NCBI RefSeq assembly: GCF_963678635.1
Contig: NC_087062.1
Span: 93,285,845 to 93,349,844 of the forward strand
Direction: 5' to 3'
Length of the DNA stretch: 64,000 bases
From: Symsagittifera roscoffensis
Taxonomy: Eukaryota > Xenacoelomorpha > Acoela > Convolutidae
Positions 1 through 12,400 of this stretch are shown here, in pieces. How positions within the stretch are numbered: the stretch's first letter is position 1; every line of letters begins with the position of its first letter. The translations under genes were made by a program, and so were the position numbers. Under the pieces are notes generated by a model. The model had not been told where the DNA came from. It saw only the letters and a list, made by a program, of their open reading frames with translations, and searched no databases.

Positions 1-312
1 CTGGAAAATTTTGTCCAATTCCTGGCCAATGCTGCTTTTTTGTCCATTTCCTGATTTTTGAAAAAATCATTTGTTTTCTGTTTTAGTTTCAAATGAACCT
101 AAGCATGTAATAAGCTAAACATTTCGATGTTTTTGCCAAAAACACTTGTTACAATTAACTTCTCTTCAATTTAGTTAGCGGTTTAAAATTAAACTGCTTT
201 GTTAAAAAACTTGCGTATTCTTCTCTCTGAACTAAATGTGGCCACCAGGATGAACAAAAATCAATTTTTCGACCATATTTTTAATGACTAATTACGCTTG
301 CGAATAGCAAGC

Positions 313-657
313 CATACTTGTCAACGGGCCGGGCCGAGGTTTTCACTTTTGTCAACGGGCCCCAACGGGCCTTACTTTTATTGACTAACCAATGTTATGT
401 TTCATTGCGCACTGTACAGCTTGCAGTGTGCTAAACGACATGACTACTACGTTCACTGCCGATTCTTTGCATTTGTGGAAGAAGACTCTGTGGAAGAACA
501 CTCTGTGAATTTGTTTTTTTTTTACCAAAAAAGCAGCAACGGGCCCCAACGGGCCGATATTTGATAAATTCCCTGTTTATCGGGCCGCCAACGGGCTCGA
601 CTTGAATTATATCGGGCTGGGCCGGGCCTCAATTATGGCGGCCCGTTAACAAGTCTG
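313..657. mobile_element. hAT-like MITE with AACGGGCC termini
   Basis: The ends read CATACTTGTCAACGGGCC and, in reverse complement, CAGACTTGTTAACGGGCC. They are flanked by an 8-bp duplication with 7 of 8 matches (tagcaagc / cagcaagc). The 345-bp interior has no coding sequence but repeats AACGGGCC/CGGGCCGGGCC several times. The 8-bp TSD and CAG-type end point to the hAT superfamily. The flanking AGCAAGC(G/A)TTATCAAAT recurs at about 30393, so it inserted into an older repeat. Confidence 0.75.
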
Positions 658-779
658 CAGCAAGCATTATCAAATGGGAATATAGACTTTCCAGGTTGAC
701 ACTTGTTTCAAACAACCACTTGAATCACTCGGTATTTTAGTTTCTAATGAATTGAATTTTCTCCGGTACACGTAGTCTG

Positions 780-873
780 GTACACGTCTCCGATACATGT
801 AGTCTGGAAGCAAGGAATACGCCTGGGACGGCAAAAGTCATAGATTCGAATCTGACCAGGACCTGTTTTTTTT
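780..873 (+). repeat. tRNA-like sequence, possible SINE fragment
   Basis: TGGAAGCAAGG resembles a pol III box A. About 40 bases later, AGATTCGAATCTG resembles box B, followed by a run of eight T. A full cloverleaf could not be folded convincingly. It may be a tRNA-derived SINE head or chance. Confidence 0.25.
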
Positions 874-2940
874 CAAACGGCAAATTACCGGCTTAATATT
901 TGCCTCCTTATGTTTTGTCGGTTTAGTTGCCACATTTTAGATTTTTTTACTGTATGAAGTGTTCACTGTAGTTTTTTATGTTTCCATTTACACCTACATT
1001 TACTCCTGCATGTTTTCTTTCACCCCTGTAATTTTACTAACCTTGATTTTTATCTTTTCCTTTTTCTTACAATTTTTTTCCGCTGAAATTTTTTTGGGCT
1101 GAATGGTTTCGGCTCTTACTTGATCGGCTTACTGACTTAACTTTGGTCATTTGAGGAAACCATAATTTGTATACGTTCCTCCGGATTGCACAAAGCGTTA
1201 AAAATCTGAGAATAGAATTTAAAGTTCAAAGTTTTTATGACATTTTTTTTCATTCGAAAATTGTTTTTGAAAATTTTTTCACTACTATCAATTGTCTTTC
1301 TGGACGTGTTCTCCGCAAATAGAACATCCTTCCAGACTACATTTTGGAGTTTTCGAAAAATTAGTTAGAAGTTTGCTTAGAAGCTAGCTTCGAAAACTTT
1401 TCTTTTTTTGGAGTTAATGGCTGTCCTGTCTGCTATCTTGCAAGGCTATTTTTGTTGTGGTATGGCAAGTGATCCGAACCTCTGCTTTGCCTCTGGGTCA
1501 TGAATCATCTGAGTTTTTCTGATTCCTCTCAACAAATTTGCAAAATTTCAATCGGTTTCTTTTTTTCTTGCAATTTTTGGAATGTTTGCTTGAGCAGAGC
1601 GCTTGTGAGAATATTGTATTTCTCAAACCTATCTCTTTCAATCTAATTACCTTAGCGCAATTTTTTTGTTAGTTCGTTTGATTGTTTTCTCGACAAAATA
1701 GCTTTATCCTTATTTCAATCTGCTGAGTTGCCTCTCTCACTTTCTCCTGCCTCCCTTCCCTCTGTCTTTTTTTAACGTGTGGACCCAGCGTGGACAAAAG
1801 AAACGCTATTTTAAATCGACCAATTAGTGATGGCATGTTTGGACTGCTTTTTTTCCTATTTTATTTCCAAAAAGGTTGAGGTTTTCAATGGTTTTCCTTG
1901 ATGTTAGGTGATTCCAAATCTCTCTGATTTTATGTTTTTAAAAATTAGGTCGTACTTATTTGTAAAAATTTAAGTTTTTTTTGCGATTTTTGCGATTTTT
2001 GCGATTCGCAGAGGATCTATGAAAAACTATTCAGCAGGGGGCGGATCTAGGATTTTCTCGAGGGGGAAGGCGGACTTTAAAAAATGTCTAAGCTTAAACC
2101 GTTTTCTTATCTCCCAACATTCCAGACTGAATTTTTTTGTCGAGCGAAGCTCTTTTTGCCATTCAAGGTCGTTTGTTTTTGCGCCTAATTCTTTTAAGTG
2201 TTGCCACTATTGCAGCAATTGATCAGGCGTTACCACTATTTGTCAGGTTGTGCCATAGCTGAAGCTAGAGGTCAAGTGAGAGCTCGTTCTCACACACTGC
2301 CATTGCAATGGCAGATGATCTATTAAACGATCTTACGATCTCAAATTGAACGCCTTTCCGCTATGCTTAGTACCTCTGAGGAGAAAATGCAAGTCGAGCT
2401 TCCAAATAAATCACACTTCAAACCGCAGAAATAGAGAATTGAGAAATAGTTAGGTTTTTTAAGGATAACGTCGCCACTGCGTTCAACTGATTTTTTGTGT
2501 TACCAAACAATTTGTAAGTTTCATTTAAACTTATTGTCTTTTGAGCTCGTATATCATAATATTTTTTATCACAAGCAATGTGCTGCTCCGCCTCGCCTCT
2601 GTGATTAATGTTTGAACTGTTAGTAAGCGTTTTTTAAGGAAATATTTCATGATCGTTTCTCTATTTCTGCTGTTTAACGTGTGATTTAATTGCATTTTTT
2701 TTATAACTACGGCACATACGCTACACTTTCCTAAAGTAAATATGAAAAAAATATGGACCAAATAACGAATTTAACCAGATCTTTGCAGCAGGATGGGTTA
2801 GTTTCAGATACGCAGACATTATGTTCTTCTACTACAATTCGAGTTGAACTAATTTAAATAGATAGCATTTCAATGGTTATACATTTGCCAATGGCTTCAA
2901 GCTCAATAATCTGTACGTGCGATGACTTTGCACTCAGCTG

Positions 2941-3410
2941 CTAATTGGAGTAAGCGCCGTTGCTTCTTCGATAATCATACGAAGATAAACGTCGCAGTTT
3001 TCTTCTTAGTCCAGAAGCGTCCACATTTGGATCATATTCGCACCAATCTGATTGGTCGACGGTTCGCAAATCTATATCGATTTCGTTGGCCACAAGAACC
3101 TTGGTGATCGTTTTCTTGAGCTCCAGTAGATTCGGAAACCGAGAGCGTGAAAGAATCGTCATCCTTTGGGAAGACAAAAATAAAAAGTCTTGACAAGTGA
3201 ATACAATAACTAAGTTACTGTCTTGATGGAGAATAAACACAGTAGGCAAAGAAACAACCGGGTAGTGCTTAAAACCAGAAATTAGAAGCCGAAAAACGCC
3301 CAGATTTTTGCCGTTGATTTGTGTAAATGTTGGCACAGCAATGTAAGTCGTATTTAGGTAGGATTCTGTGTACCCATGGAACTGGTTGACGTCAACTGTC
3401 AGTTGCCAGC
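2941..3410 (-). CDS. Lipocalin coding exon 2 (barrel strands, C-terminal helix)
   Basis: Preceded by CATTTTTTCAG, a strong acceptor. It encodes WQLTVDV through the C-terminus and stops with TAG at 2943-2941. It includes FTCQD (third Cys), the helix-forming stretch after SRSRFPNLLELKK, the fourth Cys in DWCEYD, and an Arg/Ser-rich tail. It is open over 470 bases in AT-rich DNA. No AATAAA on the minus strand was obvious in the first 100 bases past the stop. Confidence 0.83.
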
Positions 3411-6400
3411 CTGAAAAAATGAAGCAAATTTTACAGTCATGAATTGGCTACTAAATAAAATTGCTCTTATAGCGCTATATTGATTTTTTCAGGAGATCTT
3501 CCCTCATCCAGTATCAAGCGTTAATAATCGATTATATTACGATTTTAGTACCAGTCTCACTGAAATTGAGAAACAATCGATTTTAATCAATTAATAATCG
3601 ACTATAATCTCTTTTTTTAAATCAAATTATAATTAATTATAATCCATTAAAATCGATTATTTATTCGTCTATTTTTCGATACAATTATAATCGATTATAA
3701 TTGATTATGATCCATTATTTTTATTCAAAATTCTATTTCGTTAGTTTTGCACAAAAATCCATTATAATCGAATATAATTGATTATAATCCCTTTTGTTTG
3801 TCCATTTTTGTCTTCGAAGTTGCATCTAAATTGCTTATATTTTATGCTTTTTGTGGACGTTGGTTCCTATGAAAAATGATAGAAAATTTTTCAAAATTTT
3901 CCAATTAATTCATATTTATAAGTGTTTTTTTTCCATTTCTTCCCCATTAGAGTTGTTTTGTGATGCATATTTTAAGATTTTATAAACACCAAAACATCAG
4001 CAAATTGATTTAGTTTCATGATTGATTCGGAAAAAGTATCTTTCATCTATCGCGAGAACCTTTCCAGTCATATGAAAGGATCTCTGTGAAACTTTGGTTT
4101 TGTGGTAAAACTTTGTGTTCAGATGAACCAAAGTGTTCAAGAGATTTCTCTTTTAGAGATTTTCTTATGGACACAAAAATAATAACCCATAGTCCCATTT
4201 TACTCAAGAAATCAAGAAACTTCAAGAAACACTATGGTCTGAACTCATTAATTTCAAATTGTAATGTCTCACTGGGGATATGTCTTTTTCTTTTTGAGTC
4301 CTGCCATGTATACAACATCCAGCTTTTTGGAGATCAGGAAGGTTTTTGTTCCGACTTTCGATACGAAAGTAACGGAATATTTGTGCTCGGGGTGGGTTTT
4401 TTTTTCTTCGCCTTGTTAAAAAGTCGAAATATGCTTTTTAACTAGCCATTTTAACTAGACGGAGTTTTTTAGTATCATTCGAAAGGTTTTATTGTTTTGA
4501 GCTTAAATTTAAAAAGGTATTTCACCTGTGATCCTTTTTCGTAAAGTTATGGGGGTTTAAATATTGCAATTCTTGCCATATTGGGTCAATTAACGCGCGA
4601 TATATTTCGCGCTATTAACGCGTAAGCTAGTAACGGAATATTTGTGCTCGGGTGGTTTTTTTTTTCCTCGGCTAGTTAATAAGTTGAAATTTGCTTTTTA
4701 ATTAGCCATTTTAACTAGACGGAGTTTTTTTAGTATCATTCGAAAGGTATTATTGTCTTGAGCTTAAATTTGACAAAAATATTTCACCTGTGATCATTTT
4801 TCGTAAAGTTATGGGGGTTTAAAGATTGCCATTTTGTCATATTGGGACAATTAACGCGCGATAAATTTCGCGCTGTTAACGCGTAAGCGGAAATTTAATC
4901 CATATTAGAAATCATTCCAAATTGGTTGAAAGAAGCTTATTTGCCATAATTGATTTGTTACAAGGAGCGAAATTTATCTTTCTGTGCTTTATGTGGCGTG
5001 TGGGGGAATGATTTTCAAAAAAAATTTAAAATTTTAGAAGAAAAAAATTTATTTTGTTTAATTACATATACCTTCTTTAGGTTTTTGCTGCTCCATAAAC
5101 CTTAAAACGCAGTGGGAACATTCAGGGCTTCGCCCTGATACAAGCAGTCTTGTTTAATTTTTGCAGATGAAAATTGAAAAAATTACGCGATAACGCGCGA
5201 ACAAATTGTCAGAATTTGTCAATTTGGTGACCAAAAAAACTGTAGCCGATCTTCAGCTTTCCTTGAGCTTTTGATATATTTTTTGGTTTTGAAAAAAAAA
5301 TCATTATGATAAATAATTGGACCAGGTGAAAAAAAGCGAATTAAAGCCTTAATGCATTCATGTGCTAAGCGCAAATCTGATTCGTAGAAAAAAATTTTAG
5401 TTTTAACCGACGAAACATTTTCCCCTTCAAATTGATTTACCATTGGGTCCAGAGAGGGGTCCGAATAATTAACCACAATACATAGACATCAAGCGAGCAA
5501 CACTGCTTTTGTGAAAGAAAGAGCTAATAAACAGTGTATTCATGACATGAACTTGTCTTACGCTATTCTCGTAAAACGCGGTAAAATCATTTAAAATTGT
5601 CATCATTTGTTGCGAACTAATTAGTAATATTTTCGATTTCTGTGAACAACAAAGAGACAATTTAAGACATAGTAATCAGCATCTTGTCTTAAATACAGTG
5701 TGTAGATCAAGTTAAAATCCACCCCCTAAAACCGTTTTACAGGAAGGAACATGTTCACTTGGTTCAAAGTTGGAGATTTCAACCAATCACAACTGCATAT
5801 TTACATTCAGAGCTGAAATTTTTTAAAACCAGAATGGAAGTTTAAGATATCAATTACTTAGCCAAAATTATGAGGCTGGACGTTGAAAATCGTTCCGACC
5901 ACTGAAAGTGGGCAGGAACTTTGTATTCGGGCGTGTTTTATTTTTTTAACTTTTTTTTACGTTTTTTGTTTTCAACGCAAAATCAGGTCCCAAAAATAAT
6001 CATCGGATTGAACTGAGTGATATTCTTATTCAAGCTTTTTCAATCGCGACTGACTCGAACGACATTAAAAATTCCAAAAAAAATTCCAGTGTCGAGAAAA
6101 ACGGGTTTGGAACTTTTGATTTTTAATTTGGAGCGAACTAAGCCTTGAACATTTTTGATTTCTTTTCGGAGTTCTTAGTGCCCTTAAAGGAATAAAAAAA
6201 TTCAAAGTTTGAAAATTTTTCTAAAAAAAATTTGAAAAATTTCAAAAAAAAAACAAATTTTGAGTTTTTTTAAAAAGTTTTTAAAACTATATCTTTTTTT
6301 TCGTTTCTCTAGTCGTTTTGAAACGAAAATTGTTTACTATGAATGTCGAATATATACCTATATTCTAGTTTTTCGTTCAGACCCTTTTGTCACCTTTGTC

Positions 6401-9400
6401 ACACCACGCAGACAAAACTACAGTAATTTGAAAGAAAAGTCGTCGTATTTTTTTCTGAGACTATGGTCGGAACATTCTTTGCACGTGACCGGCTTTTGAA
6501 ACTGATTGAATCGATTTTGAAAAATTTATTTTGAATTTGTATACTTTGTTGTACACATTTGCAAAGGATCCGATTTCCAGCCCTTTCTGGGACGGTCGAA
6601 CCAGTCGAAACAGGGACGGATCTGGTGAAACACCTCCACTTTTCTACCTAATACTTAAAATTTTTAGATCATGGTCGGGTACTTTTTGTTCGCTATCAAA
6701 CAGTGAATATAATTATGCTCTAAAGTAGGTATAAACATTTTAGTTACTAAAAATTGTTTTTCAACTGAGTTTTGAAAATTGCTATAAGGACAAAATTGAT
6801 AATTAATGTGAACTATTTGTCAATTTTTTATCAGCGCGTAGGGTAAACGTTCAATCAATCCGCGTCAGAAGTCTTTTCAGACTGAAATTGAAACATTTTC
6901 GGTCGGATTCTAGGATAAAAACAGGCTTCATCAAATGTGAGCTCAACAAACCAACAGAATCAACGACTACAAGAGGCTGGATCTAAAAGAACAGTTGGAA
7001 GTTTTTACTACTCAAAAATCAGCACTGTGATTCAAGCTCTCTGGCGAGCATTCTGAAAGTTGGAAGAAAAAACTTTATGATCACTTAAAACGTTATTTGT
7101 TACACTAAAAAAAACATCATGTGGTGAGCTCAAAACTCAAATACCCAGCGTTTTTGACGCAAGAAACGAGGGAGAAACACACTAATCACATTCCAGAAAG
7201 ATAAAATTGTTAAGGGAAGGCCACGATCCAATTTGGAAACAAGTAAAGATGGTTGTTTCATTAGTCAAGTGCAACTACTATAAAGAAGGAACAAGAAAGT
7301 TACCACTTTACGAAAGTTCCCAGAATGTAGCACTAGATGCGAAATTTATCAACAGACAAAAACTCAAAAACAAATATCATTTGCCTAGCATCAATGAAGT
7401 TCTGGACGGCGTGAATCAATTAATCTTGGCAAAAAAGTCTGTACTTCTGAGTCTAGTCTCAGAAATCTATAGAAGTCGTTATACTTAACAGTGTTACGTA
7501 TGAAATAGGCCTCTAGTCAGTTAAAACAAGCTCATAAAACCAAGCTAAAAAAAGCTTTTTCAATACTTTCGGAGGCAATGCTTTGGGGACGTATAGAGTT
7601 ATATCGGGTTATTTCGGCTAAGTGGACAAGCCATTGAACTTGAAAAGCAATAGATAGACCCATAAACCCCAATATATTAGATGACATACGTTTTCTGTCA
7701 AAAAGAGGTGAAAATGAACACAAACAATTAGTAAATAAGCTTATGGAAAATCTGGTTGACGAAAATTTATCCTTGAACAAATAGGATAAACCACAAATCA
7801 TAAATCATACGCATAGTCCAGTCTCAATTTTTAATTGCTTACAAAATTTTTTTTGATTCCTTAAAGAAACCATATTTCATTCCGGCCAAAAAAAGTGTGA
7901 AATTCTAATTTGAAAATGATAAGTTAGGTCATTATTTATTAGAGAGTGTGTTAATCCCATAAATCTTAAAAGCAGAGGCAATAGTAAAATTGAATCCACC
8001 TTTCATTGTGAAATTTCAGAAAAACCTTTTTATGTAGTATAAACCACCTCACTTAAATCAATCCAAAAGCGACCAGCTTAACCAAATAACCAAAAAACTG
8101 GGGCCATTATTCAAAAAAGAGCATTAGAAAAAGAAGCTGAAAAACATGAAGGTATCAAAAAAATATCAGGATAGCAATCGCCACGAATATTTCGAAAAAG
8201 TATATTATGAATCGGAAAGAAGAAACTTAAAAAAATGCAACGCTAGTCATAATAGACTAGGGATTACATAGGAACAAGCAACAGAAATCAATTTTTGGGT
8301 ACTTTTATTGTTCGCATTAAATTATCTAGTTACCAAGGAACATAATAATCATTTAGTGACTTCGAGATCCTCACCATCTCATAGGCAGTTAGGAGCTTCA
8401 AAATTGTCTGTCAGGTAACGAGATTTGATTGCAACAGATCTCAAGTTCAGATCTCAAATTGCAACAGATCTCATGGGTGTTTTTGATTATCTATCAAGAA
8501 AGCTCAATGGAGACCCTTGGCCCTAATCAGAATTAGACAAAAATTTCGCGGTAACATCAGTTGATATATTTAATGCGGTAATCGACTGATTAAACAGTAA
8601 GATGAATGAAAGCAATACGCTTAACCGAAACAAAAAGGAAAGAACGAAAAATAAAGAAAACACGTCACCGTGCGGTTGCTATGGCAACCAAAGTGTTCAT
8701 TAATGAACAAAGCTTGACCACAACAAATTTTTTGATTTTCACGACACATCAATCAGGGAGATTTTTGCTCAAACTCAAATAAAAAACAATTCAGAGAGTA
8801 AAAAACAATTGGCTCTTGAGATGGAAAAAAATCAATTGAGGAGAAAACTTGTTCGCACGGAAAAAAATGGATCGCGGAAAGCGACGGAACTTCTCTAATT
8901 CAAACAGCTCTCAAACAAGGTCACCACAAGGAGTGACTTGGATTATACCGAATAAAAATAAAGATTATTCTTGAAAGAGCAAACTTCCATCTTTTTGGCA
9001 TCTAATGGATATGACCCCAAAGAAATAACTGAAGTTAGAGGCGACTACAGAAAAAGTCTTGAAATATTACTAGATGAGAAAGCTGAATGAACAGCTGGAA
9101 CAAAGTCACAAGCAGATCATAGAAGTGGATTCAACTATCGAAGAAGAAGAAACAAATTGAGTGTCGTCGAGCTGAATCGTGAAGAGCGCTATCCGTCATG
9201 AATGTATAGCTACGGACTGACTGAAAAGCTTGGGCAAGAAAGACTATATAACCTCACGAGACTATTCGACAAAGTTTTTTGGCCAAACTCACATCAAAAG
9301 ATACGTGGCTTGACCGAATTAGACAAAAAATAGAGCAATGATACAGACAGAGGATCAAGCTAACCGGTTGTGGAGCCATATGGCCGTGGTTGATAACTTT

Positions 9401-12400
9401 GTTTTAATAGACAATAGATAAACAATACCAATCCAACTTAAACTAGTATTAATGCAACGCATTAATCGAAGACACGAGGCAAGGAAAGGCTGAGCGCTAT
9501 TATACAAAAACAAGTAAGTATGCTAAATACGTAATGTTCAAGCTTTCCGCTGAACCATAATTACTGATTATGCAGCCGGGCCAGTAAATGCAATAAAGTT
9601 ACGAGGGACATATGTAAGTGCATAAAAAGAACAAAACAAATTTACTCAAAGTAATTGAAGGACTCTCAAAATTTCCGTCGGAAAGTAGTACAAAATCGAG
9701 GGACGTTGAATTGACAATAAAGTAGGTACAAACGTAAACTGACACTCACGAGGTTTTTAAATCAAAAAGACCCAAGCAATTTTTGATATTTAAAGAAAAC
9801 TCGATGAAAAACTTTGTTAACGAAAATAACATCGAACTAAAAGATTTTTCGTGGGGAGACAATGGGTCTTAGGTTTAAAGGAAAGAATTATACATTCAAA
9901 AAATAAAAGTTTCTTGACAAAACAAGCAAAAGATTAAACTCCGTTTCAGTGCACTCACCAGAAGTTTAAAAAGGAACAAATAGAAAACAACCCATAAATC
10001 GCCATCTGACTAACAAAGCATGAAGATTGAGATTATAAGGTAAATTTTTTTTCTTCAAAAATGTGATTGCTTAGACCAGAAGCATTTAGAGAAATCGACA
10101 CTGACAAAGTCGCTGCTAAAAACTAATCGACCAACAGAGAAACGTTAAAAAAATACGAAAAAGATGAGAGATTTGGTTCACCAGCCCAATGCTCAGGAAG
10201 CAATTTTCAACAGCAAGGGGAAAAAGAGTCATGGTCCAGAAGCAAATGCTAGATAGAACTACCATAGGAGAGACGCAGTGCAAAACGACATTTGGAAGAG
10301 AATAATCTTGAAAGAGCCAACACCCATCTTTTTGGCAAGTAATGGGGACGAAACGGGCGATACTAAAAAAAAACAACTGGAGTTAGAGGCGACTACAGAC
10401 AAAGAGTTGAAAGACGACCAGACGAGACAGCTAAAGCAACTGCTGGAACGAAGCCACGACAGATCATAAAAGTGGATTCAACTATCGAAGAAGAAAAAGA
10501 AAGTTAATTGAGCCGAATCGAAAAATGAGCCAATTTTTATATTTATAAAAATAGAGCAGTCCCAATCCAACCAAAATCAGTAGTAATGCAACGCTTCCAT
10601 CGAAGATACGGGATAGGCAATGCTGAACGTGTCAATTTACTTGTAGTGGCATAACATACAGAAAAACAAAGTGAGTTTAGTCAAAGAACTGTAAGAAGGC
10701 TAAACATGTACTGCCTAAGAAATCCGCTAAATTATTTACACTGTTTACGCAGCCGGCTTGGAGTTGCAATCAGACTACGAGGTACCTGTGGAAAAGCATA
10801 AAAAGAACACAACAATTTTTACTCGTACCAATTGATAGATTCTCAAAAATAAGGTCGGTAAAAAGTTCAAAATCTACGGGCGCTAAATCGACAATAATTT
10901 TCTTACAGACGTATTTTGACACTCTCGAGTTTCAAAAAATCAATATGAAACAGTCTTTTCTCGTGAATTAGAGAAAAGTCGATGAAAAGTTTCTGTAATG
11001 AAATTAACATCGAAAAAAATCGATCGTTGGGAGACAATGGGGTCGGTAATTTACTTGAAAGAATTATAAATTCACTAAAAAGAAGACTGGGAGTGATGTT
11101 AATCATCGAAAACATGAAAAAAAAATTCAGCATCAGTACACTCACCAGAGGTTTACGGTGGAAAATGTAAAAAAAAACATGAATTGCCATTTGAGTAAAT
11201 AACTTGAATTAAGGGATCTCAAGGGTAAACTTTTCACACACAAAAAAATTGACACTGACAGTGTCGCAGTAAAAAAACTCGACCACTTCAGAGAAAACGT
11301 GAGAAAAGAACAGAAATGATGAAAGAGCAGGATCACCAGCACAATGCTTAAGCAATAATTGTCAACAGCAAGGGAAAAAGAGCTCCTGAAGGCTCTGCTA
11401 GAGGAAAATGCTGTAGCAATTAACAAAACTTGAAGTTGAGATTTTCAGGGAATTTTTTTTTCTATAATGTGATGTTTAGACAAGATGTATTTAGAGAAAT
11501 CGACACTGACAGTGTCGCAATTAAAAAAAACTAATCGACCAGTCCGAGAAAAAACATGAAAAAAAAAACAAAAAAGATGAGAAATTAGGGTCACCAGCCC
11601 ATTGCTCAAACAGCAATTTTCAACAGCGAGGAAAAAAGAAAGAGTCAAGCTCCTGAAGACTCTACCAGAGGCAAGTGCTGGATGGGACTAAAAAAAAGGG
11701 AGACACAGTGCAAAACGGCATTCCACAGATCATTGAAGTTTTTGGTTTGACCAATCCAGAATTGAAAAACGATCTCAAAATTTCTATGGTAAAACTATTT
11801 GAAGTGGACAAACCGGGTATCTTAAGTTTGCCGTCATCGATGACGCTCTTAAAGGCAGTTCAAAATTCTCAAAAGCGGAAAAGCAATTACTAACCCGCTG
11901 AAAAAGTGAGTTTTTTCCGAAATGGATTCAACAATTGAAACAACTGGGTTTGCTACACAAACGGTCCAGAGGCGAGACGCGCAAAAGCTGCACTAGCAGC
12001 AGAAAAGAAAAAAAGAGAAAGAAATTGAGTCAAAGAAAATGACAACGGAGATACCAGAGAATGTAACGAGCAGCTCGAAGCCGAACAAAAAATCAACACA
12101 AATCCAAGTTCTCTCGAGAGGAATCCGAAAGAAGGCCGATTAAATCACGCTACAGAATGTCTCAGAAGAGAAGGGGATGACAAGTTTGACCCACCACCGT
12201 TTGGAGAAGCACGACCAAATTTGAGTTAAAAGTCATCAAGAATTGGACAACCGATCAAGCTTTCGCTGAAAGAGATCCAGACGGAAGTCAAAACAGAGGA
12301 AGCATGTCGAAAGCCGCAGTACAAATATTATTCAAGGAATTTTTTTAAAAGACGACCGGAGCGATCAATTGAAACACGATTAACGCTACTTGAATGAAAT

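Larger units (their letters stand above)
1..2940. other. Left intergenic region
   Basis: AT-rich and without coding sequence I can support. It contains the hAT-like MITE, the tRNA-like stretch, T-rich DNA at 900-1130 that resembles 40760-41000 (TATGTTTTGTCGGYTTAGTTGCCA), and a single MITE terminus at 2036-2066 (GGGGGCGGATCTAGG then TTTTCTCGAGGGGG). Short open frames here look random. Confidence 0.6.

Noticed and set aside
4086-4445. A 119-codon plus-strand frame
   Set aside because: Its second half runs into the hairpin-ended repeat and its peptide is low complexity (poly-Phe from T runs).
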